Assembly: GCA_000432435.1 (NCBI GenBank)
Contig: HF993135.1
Location: forward strand, 121,216-185,215
DNA from: Eubacterium sp. CAG:180
GTDB lineage: Bacteria > Bacillota > Clostridia > Oscillospirales > Acutalibacteraceae
Length of the DNA: 64,000 nucleotides
Reading direction: 5' to 3'
In this document: positions 59,085 through 64,000 of the stretch, in pieces
Position numbering within the stretch: position 1 is the stretch's first letter
Layout: each line of letters opens with the position of its first letter
Translations under genes and position numbers: made by a program
Notes under the pieces: generated by a model
The model's input: only the letters and a program-made list of their open reading frames with translations
Told to the model about the DNA's origin: nothing
Databases searched by the model: none

Positions 59085-61496
59085 TTACAGCGTATAGTCA
59101 AGGTCCTCCAAAATTTCAAGCAGCTCGGAGCGCAGTGCCGAATTGCCCAAAAGCCGCACCTCGGAAAGAAGTGCCGCATCGTCCTTTGCCTTTTCAAGGA
59201 TTAAATAACGACGTTTTTTCAGGTTATTGATACCGTTGAATTTTGTCATAGCCTCACGGACTGCTTCGCGCTTCGGTTTGTTCTTAAGCACCGTAACGCC
59301 GTAAAGCTCCGCTTCTATCGGGGCGGAAATCTCCGTGGGAGGCAGCGAAACGGTAACTCTGCCGCCTGCATCCGTGACCGAACAATCAAGCTTCTCGCCG
59401 CCTGACATAACCCTCACGTTCTCTGCGGATACAATATCGGAAAACTCAAACACATACCGCCTTTTAAGCGGAAGATAATCCTTTTCCTTTCCGCCGCAGA
59501 GAGTCAGCTTAATACCGTTTTCGGTTTCGCTGACGGAAAGCTCGGTTATTGAAAAATCGCCGTCCTTAAAGCCGTTAGTCTCACCGTCATCCTCGTAGAG
59601 AGAAAAGCTGCCGTTGCCGCGGTACACCTTGAATTTCAATACTGTGGGATTTTTGCAGCTGTTCCCCTCATCAAGAGACAGCGGTATTATCGCTCCCTCG
59701 CGTGCAAAAACAGGCATCGTATTAAGTTCGCTGTGTATTCTGACCGTCTTTGAACCACGATATATTTTGCCCGTGAAGATGTCAGTCCAACGTCCCTTAG
59801 GCAGCCATACACGGGTTTCGGCGCGGCGCGTCTTTTTATTTATCTTTGACGTGACGGGGCAAACCAAAAGCTCGCTGCCGAACATATATCCGTTACGGCA
59901 TTTGTAAGCACCCTCGCACTCCGGGTTATCGTAGTAAAGCGGTTCACAGAGTGCTCTTCCGAATTTATGAGTACGGTAATTCATAGAGTAGAGATACGGG
60001 ATCAGCTCATGACGAAGCCTCAAATAACGTTCCGCTGTCATTTCGGCCTCCCAGCCGTAATTCCACGGCTCCTTGCCGGAGAGCGGGTCATTGCTTGAAT
60101 GCAAGCGCATAATCGGCGAAAAAGTGCCTAATTGCACCCAGCGCACGTACATCTCATCATCGTGCCTGCCGAAGCAATGGCCGCCTATATCATGGCTCCA
60201 CCAGGTATATCCGCAGTTCGACGCGGTAGATGTAAAATACGGCTGAAATTTAAGAACTCGCCAGCTCATAAATGTATCTCCCGAAAATCCGAGGGGATAT
60301 CTGTGAGAGCCTATGCCGGCATAACGCGAGAGAATGAGAGGACGCTTGCCCGAACGCTGCCTGTCAAGATAATGATAGTGATTCAGCGCCCATAAAGGGT
60401 CAAGACCCGGAAGCTTGCTCTTTTTGCCCTGCTGCCAATCTATCCACCAAAAATCGACTCCCTCATCCTCATACGGATGGTGTGCCGTATCAAAATATGT
60501 GTTTATAAACTGTGTATCGGTTATATCAAATTCTATCGGCTTTTTCTCGGCCGGGTCAAGCCCCATAGCCCTCGCCGCCGCGTCGTAGCAGTTTTCAAAC
60601 GAACGTATGCCGAGAGCAGGATGCAAATTCAGCGTAACTTTAAGCCCCTGCTCATGCAGGAAATTCAAAAAGCCCCTGTAATCGGGGAAAAGCTCGGTGT
60701 TCCAGCTGTATCCGGTCCATCCGTCTGACCAAAACAGCGGTCTCGTTTTATTGTATTCTGCATCCGGAAATTGCTTTTTAACATCTACCCAATGCCAATC
60801 CATATCAACCGTGGCTACGGTAAGCGGGACATTGTGTTTTTTAAATTCAAGCATCAGGCTTTGATATTCGCTCTGTGTATACGCCTTATAGCGGCTCCAC
60901 CAGTTACCGAGAGCAAAACGCGGCACCAGCGGCACCTCGCCCGTAATTTTATAAAGAGCATTGACCGCACCTATATAATCGGTGCCGTATGCAAACACAT
61001 AAATATCGCGTTCTTTCGCGAGGCGCGGTCTGACTTCTCCGTCTTTACACATAAGCAGCGACTTGCTGTCATCAAATACGGCAGCTCCGTCACACGAGAT
61101 AACTCCGTCTTTGAGCGGAATCGCACCGTGTGACTGGTCAAGAGTGCGTGCCGTGCCCTTTAAATTCTCGCTGTTATCACAGCTCGACTCCATATCTCCG
61201 ATTTTGGCATATATCGCCGTACCGTTTCTGCGGTTTATGCAAAACTCGGCTTTTTCGGTTTTTATTATGATTTTGGTCTTTGTTATTTCATATGTAAAAT
61301 CGACCTTACCGTGATTGCGGAACCAAACGCTTTGCGTCGCTTCATCGCAAAAGGATTTTTCACTTCCGCACTCTACCCTTATAAGATTCGGAAATATGAC
61401 CGTTATTCTTATGCTGCCGGCTATAAGAATATTGTCCGGCTCGGCCTTACCGTCCGTTTTTGCAACAAGGTGTTTATGAAGCGTTTTTTCTTCCAT
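59085..61496 (-). CDS. GH31 alpha-glycosidase
   Basis: 803 residues, no signal peptide (cytoplasmic). N-terminal beta-sandwich, then the (beta/alpha)8 barrel: FALGNWWSRYKAYTQSEY, ATVDMDWHWVD, nucleophile D353 in GVDFWWIDWQQGK, acid/base D407 in PLGFSGDTFMSW, GYTWWSHDIGG and PIMRLHSS. The nucleophile block WIDWQQ differs from the WxDMNE of maltase-type GH31. The family also contains alpha-glucosidase, alpha-xylosidase and alpha-N-acetylgalactosaminidase members, and a partner GalNAc/GlcNAc kinase next door makes the last attractive (inference). ATG 61496 has AAAGGA and follows the upstream glycosidase by 4 bp. Confidence 0.93.
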   Translation of the reverse strand: MEEKTLHKHLVAKTDGKAEPDNILIAGSIRITVIFPNLIRVECGSEKSFCDEATQSVWFRNHGKVDFTYEITKTKIIIKTEKAEFCINRRNGTAIYAKIGDMESSCDNSENLKGTARTLDQSHGAIPLKDGVISCDGAAVFDDSKSLLMCKDGEVRPRLAKERDIYVFAYGTDYIGAVNALYKITGEVPLVPRFALGNWWSRYKAYTQSEYQSLMLEFKKHNVPLTVATVDMDWHWVDVKKQFPDAEYNKTRPLFWSDGWTGYSWNTELFPDYRGFLNFLHEQGLKVTLNLHPALGIRSFENCYDAAARAMGLDPAEKKPIEFDITDTQFINTYFDTAHHPYEDEGVDFWWIDWQQGKKSKLPGLDPLWALNHYHYLDRQRSGKRPLILSRYAGIGSHRYPLGFSGDTFMSWRVLKFQPYFTSTASNCGYTWWSHDIGGHCFGRHDDEMYVRWVQLGTFSPIMRLHSSNDPLSGKEPWNYGWEAEMTAERYLRLRHELIPYLYSMNYRTHKFGRALCEPLYYDNPECEGAYKCRNGYMFGSELLVCPVTSKINKKTRRAETRVWLPKGRWTDIFTGKIYRGSKTVRIHSELNTMPVFAREGAIIPLSLDEGNSCKNPTVLKFKVYRGNGSFSLYEDDGETNGFKDGDFSITELSVSETENGIKLTLCGGKEKDYLPLKRRYVFEFSDIVSAENVRVMSGGEKLDCSVTDAGGRVTVSLPPTEISAPIEAELYGVTVLKNKPKREAVREAMTKFNGINNLKKRRYLILEKAKDDAALLSEVRLLGNSALRSELLEILEDLDYTL

Positions 61497-61500
61497 AATA

Positions 61501-64000
61501 TCAGTCCTTTACCTCATCAAAGCTGAAAGCACGGTTAAAAATCTCAATGTTTTTAACACTTGCACCGCATTTGATTTCATCTGCGGCAATATCTGCGCCT
61601 GCATTTCTCACATCATAGCCGGAGCAATCGAGTTTACCGTCTATATAGAGCTTAATCATACCGTTTCTTTCACGCAAGGCGTATACCTTTACATTATCTT
61701 TGCCGGCAATTATCGTATCGGATTTTGCCTTAATTCCCTTAACGTCGAAAACAAGCTTCCCGTTTGCGGCAAAAATGCTCATATCTTTGCCGCCGAGAAG
61801 TATCATACCGTCTGTGGGAACAGCGGAAAGCGTCAGCCTGAGAGCAAAGTCACCGCGCCCAGAAACGCCGTAGGATATAGGTATACACCCGTTTTTGAAA
61901 TATGTTACGGGTACTTTCTCGGAAAGAACGTTTCCGTAAATATCTTTTACATCTATATCTATATCAAGCTTTTGTAAATTTTCGCCCTCGGCAGGCAAAT
62001 ACACTCTGACATCGCTGTAATTAGCCCGAAGCTCTTTTTTAAGAGCCACGCCGCCAAGTGTAAAGGTGCTCACATTTACAGCGATATGACTGTTAAATCT
62101 GAATTCAACGGTCTTTTCGTCGATGAATTTTGCCTCTGTAAGCTTTAACGGAGATGTATTTTCGTTTGTAAACTTGAAAATTCGTATTTCATGCGGCTCC
62201 AAATCCACCGAAACGGTGTTACCGTATGAGTATTTCCTTTCATCGGGTTTTTCCGTATACGGCAAAACCGTGACGCACGTCATATTTTCGGCACCCTCGA
62301 CAACTCCTATAATTCTGTCAAGAATAAACGAGAAGCTCTGTTTTTTATTAGCCGGATTTCGCACCGAAACTATACCGTTTGCGTTTTCCCATGCGGAGTA
62401 GCCGTAAACGCTGCCCGTGTCGGGAGACTCGCCTATCAGCTTTGAATTTCGCAATATGCTGAAATTCTCCCTGATAAACGACAAAACATCGGCATTGATA
62501 AGCCACATATCGGGCGTAAAGAGGTTAAAGCTGTAATAAAGCTCCCAAAATGCGGTTCCGCGCGTGGATATCATATACATATATTTGCGGAATTCCTCGT
62601 CCGTCATATGAATCTTTGCGGTGTTGCCGTAAATCGGCTCGTGATTATACATATTTGACAGAGGGAACTGATACTGCCTTTTTCTGTGGAAGTCAAAATA
62701 CTTTGAATCGCGGTATGTAAGCATTCTGTCAATATCGCTTCCGCAGAGCTTTTCTCCGCTTGTCGTTTTATCAATAAAGCCTATGTCGCCGCTGTTCTGC
62801 ATCCAAAAGCTCTCGCTGTACATAAGATGCCACGGGCTCGCATTACAATAGCTTGTCTGGTTAATCCAGAGATCCTTGCCCTCTTTCTCGCGAAGAAGGT
62901 GCATTTTTTCAAATATATCCGTCCAGTTTTCCCAGCAGTCCGTAAAGCAGTACATACCGTGTTTTCCGCCTACGGGATGCCCGTGATGTCTGTTTTTACA
63001 CGATTTCAGCAGAAAACCGTCAAGCTTCCAATAGTTGATATCAAATTTTTCCATACAATCAAGGAAAAACTCAAGCACATTTTTTGTGTATCGGTGATCG
63101 GCAACGCACACATCGCGGCTCTGCCTGTTATAGCCGCCCTTGCCGGAGCGCTCCATTCTTCTGCCGAACTTGTCGGTTTTCAAATTATAGCCGCCGCGAG
63201 GTCCGAGCCAAAGTCCGAATTCGGATGAAAATTTCTTGCTGAGCGCAGAGCTCTCATAGAGTTCATTGGGGAATTTATCATTGAAGCACCAAAAATCCTT
63301 ATCGTAATCAACCCAACCGTCATCTACGACATAAGAATTGAGCGGCGGAACGCCCGCACTTGAAAGGCCCTTTTCTATTTCAAAAAAAGAGTCGCGTATG
63401 TTTTCGCTTGTTATATCAAGCATATGGTCGTACCAAGAATTGTACTGTGTGCGGAGATAAATCGGTTTTGCAATGCCTTTTATATACTCAAGGAAATCGG
63501 CTCTCACGACCTCCATATCAAAGCTGCGCGCCGCACCGCCGATTGTCGGATGTGAAATATAGATTTCATTGCCGTTTGACAGCTCCTTAAGGGCTTTTCC
63601 GGCGAAATATCTTATATGCGCCGTATTATCTACTATGTTATTATCCGTCGTAGGAAATTCACAGCCGAAATACATACCGTTTATATATATCGGCTGACCG
63701 AGTGCCGACTGAAACTGCGAAAGATAGGCTTTTTCCATATCCGGTCTTGAAAAGCGCATTTTAATATCGGCTCCGAGCACAAAATATTCAAGGTCGATAT
63801 AATCAATGAACAGTTTTTTCGGGGCGCTTGACGATATGGTAACATATTTTCTGATAACGGGGTCAGAGTCCCTCGCCTCAAATATCACCTTCACAAATAC
63901 GTCGGAAGAGTGTATACGGTACGGCTCAAAGCAAAATACGGCTTTTTTAACCGCCCCATCCTCTTTCAGCTCCGTGCTTTTCAGTTTGCAATCGGAAGAG
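61501..64000 (-). CDS. Clan GH-D-like alpha-galactosidase/alpha-N-acetylgalactosaminidase-like protein (N-terminus outside window)
   Basis: Over 830 residues seen, continuing past 64000 with no start inside; the frame runs open upstream of GTG 63894. N-terminal beta-sandwich, then a melibiase-like barrel: YNSWYDHMLDITSENI, LNSYVVDDGWVDYDKDF, LWLGPRGGYNL, nucleophile Asp in DINYWKLDGF, CWENWTDIFEKM. The KLD block replaces the KWD of GH36/GH27, so substrate is uncertain. A C-terminal region with a beta-sandwich and an end like LamG/concanavalin (IKLYIDGKLDCSG, NIEIFNRAFSFDEV) suggests glycan binding. First visible gene of the glycosidase pair; cytoplasmic or secreted status cannot be told without the N-terminus. 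Confidence 0.8.
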   Translation of the reverse strand, partial: SSDCKLKSTELKEDGAVKKAVFCFEPYRIHSSDVFVKVIFEARDSDPVIRKYVTISSSAPKKLFIDYIDLEYFVLGADIKMRFSRPDMEKAYLSQFQSALGQPIYINGMYFGCEFPTTDNNIVDNTAHIRYFAGKALKELSNGNEIYISHPTIGGAARSFDMEVVRADFLEYIKGIAKPIYLRTQYNSWYDHMLDITSENIRDSFFEIEKGLSSAGVPPLNSYVVDDGWVDYDKDFWCFNDKFPNELYESSALSKKFSSEFGLWLGPRGGYNLKTDKFGRRMERSGKGGYNRQSRDVCVADHRYTKNVLEFFLDCMEKFDINYWKLDGFLLKSCKNRHHGHPVGGKHGMYCFTDCWENWTDIFEKMHLLREKEGKDLWINQTSYCNASPWHLMYSESFWMQNSGDIGFIDKTTSGEKLCGSDIDRMLTYRDSKYFDFHRKRQYQFPLSNMYNHEPIYGNTAKIHMTDEEFRKYMYMISTRGTAFWELYYSFNLFTPDMWLINADVLSFIRENFSILRNSKLIGESPDTGSVYGYSAWENANGIVSVRNPANKKQSFSFILDRIIGVVEGAENMTCVTVLPYTEKPDERKYSYGNTVSVDLEPHEIRIFKFTNENTSPLKLTEAKFIDEKTVEFRFNSHIAVNVSTFTLGGVALKKELRANYSDVRVYLPAEGENLQKLDIDIDVKDIYGNVLSEKVPVTYFKNGCIPISYGVSGRGDFALRLTLSAVPTDGMILLGGKDMSIFAANGKLVFDVKGIKAKSDTIIAGKDNVKVYALRERNGMIKLYIDGKLDCSGYDVRNAGADIAADEIKCGASVKNIEIFNRAFSFDEVKD

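Overview
The window looks like chromosome from an anaerobic, low-to-moderate GC Firmicute of class Clostridia, most likely a gut member of the Oscillospirales/Ruminococcaceae type. The evidence is the ctsR-mcsA-mcsB-clpC heat-shock operon, CIRCE-controlled groESL, pyruvate:ferredoxin oxidoreductase, a clostridial feo cluster with a FeoB-associated Cys-rich protein, a T-box on valS, an M-box on mgtE, a class II GalT, a sensory-type [FeFe]-hydrogenase operon and a host-glycan gene set. Gene order and promoters are ordinary for a chromosome. I see no phage, plasmid, IS element or CRISPR array.

Layout. 1-4.1 kb: CtsR regulon (minus strand). 4.3-5.7 kb: a tiny Gly/Cys-rich membrane protein and an FRG-domain protein. 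6-9.6 kb: nifJ. 9.7-14.1 kb: iron block (DtxR-family regulator, FeoB-associated protein, feoB, two feoA) with five copies of one palindrome. 14.2-19.7 kb: branched-chain amino-acid genes ilvC, ilvD and ilvB with a GntR/FadR-type regulator. 19.8-25.6 kb: sirtuin, M-box + mgtE, glpK and a GH20-like hexosaminidase. 26-30.5 kb: galT, then metQNI behind a long leader. 30.6-39.2 kb: groESL, nifS-nifU, an O-antigen-ligase-like protein, nadA, mnmA, a GNAT protein, tRNA-Leu and a hairpin array. 39.5-44.5 kb: M20 peptidase, valS with T-box, and a membrane protein of unknown function. 44.6-47.8 kb: hydS operon. 47.9-50.6 kb: nagA, a phosphoesterase and three small unknown proteins. 50.7-53.2 kb: metY-cysK with a leader. 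53.3-57.8 kb: cell-wall amidase, a large lipoprotein and pepD. 57.9-64 kb: an N-acetylhexosamine-kinase-like protein and two clan-D-like glycosidases, the last cut by the window edge.

The most unusual signal is a sulfur-amino-acid control system assembled from small parts. Promoters of metQNI, metY-cysK and nifS-nifU each carry the same roughly 20-bp element (TTC-C/A-TA-N3-G-N-TTA-N-TAT) just downstream of a good -35/-10 pair. In the first two loci the transcript then enters short ORFs with strong ribosome-binding sites and Met/Cys-rich sequence: 35 and 32 codons before metQ, 22 codons before metY. All three peptides contain Arg-Met-Cys. The first metQ leader ORF is followed by a strong intrinsic terminator. 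This looks like leader-peptide attenuation responding to Met or Cys charging, layered on a shared repressor, and I do not recognise it as a described riboswitch or T-box.

Other points worth attention are a small ORF and nested hairpin between the M-box terminator and mgtE; an array of about eight hairpins joined by TGAAAT/ATTTCAT linkers beside tRNA-Leu; a hydrogenase-like protein with all four H-cluster cysteines but Ala at the proton-relay position, inside a PHP/DRTGG/ATPase operon; and a GH20-like protein with Asp where the catalytic Glu is expected.
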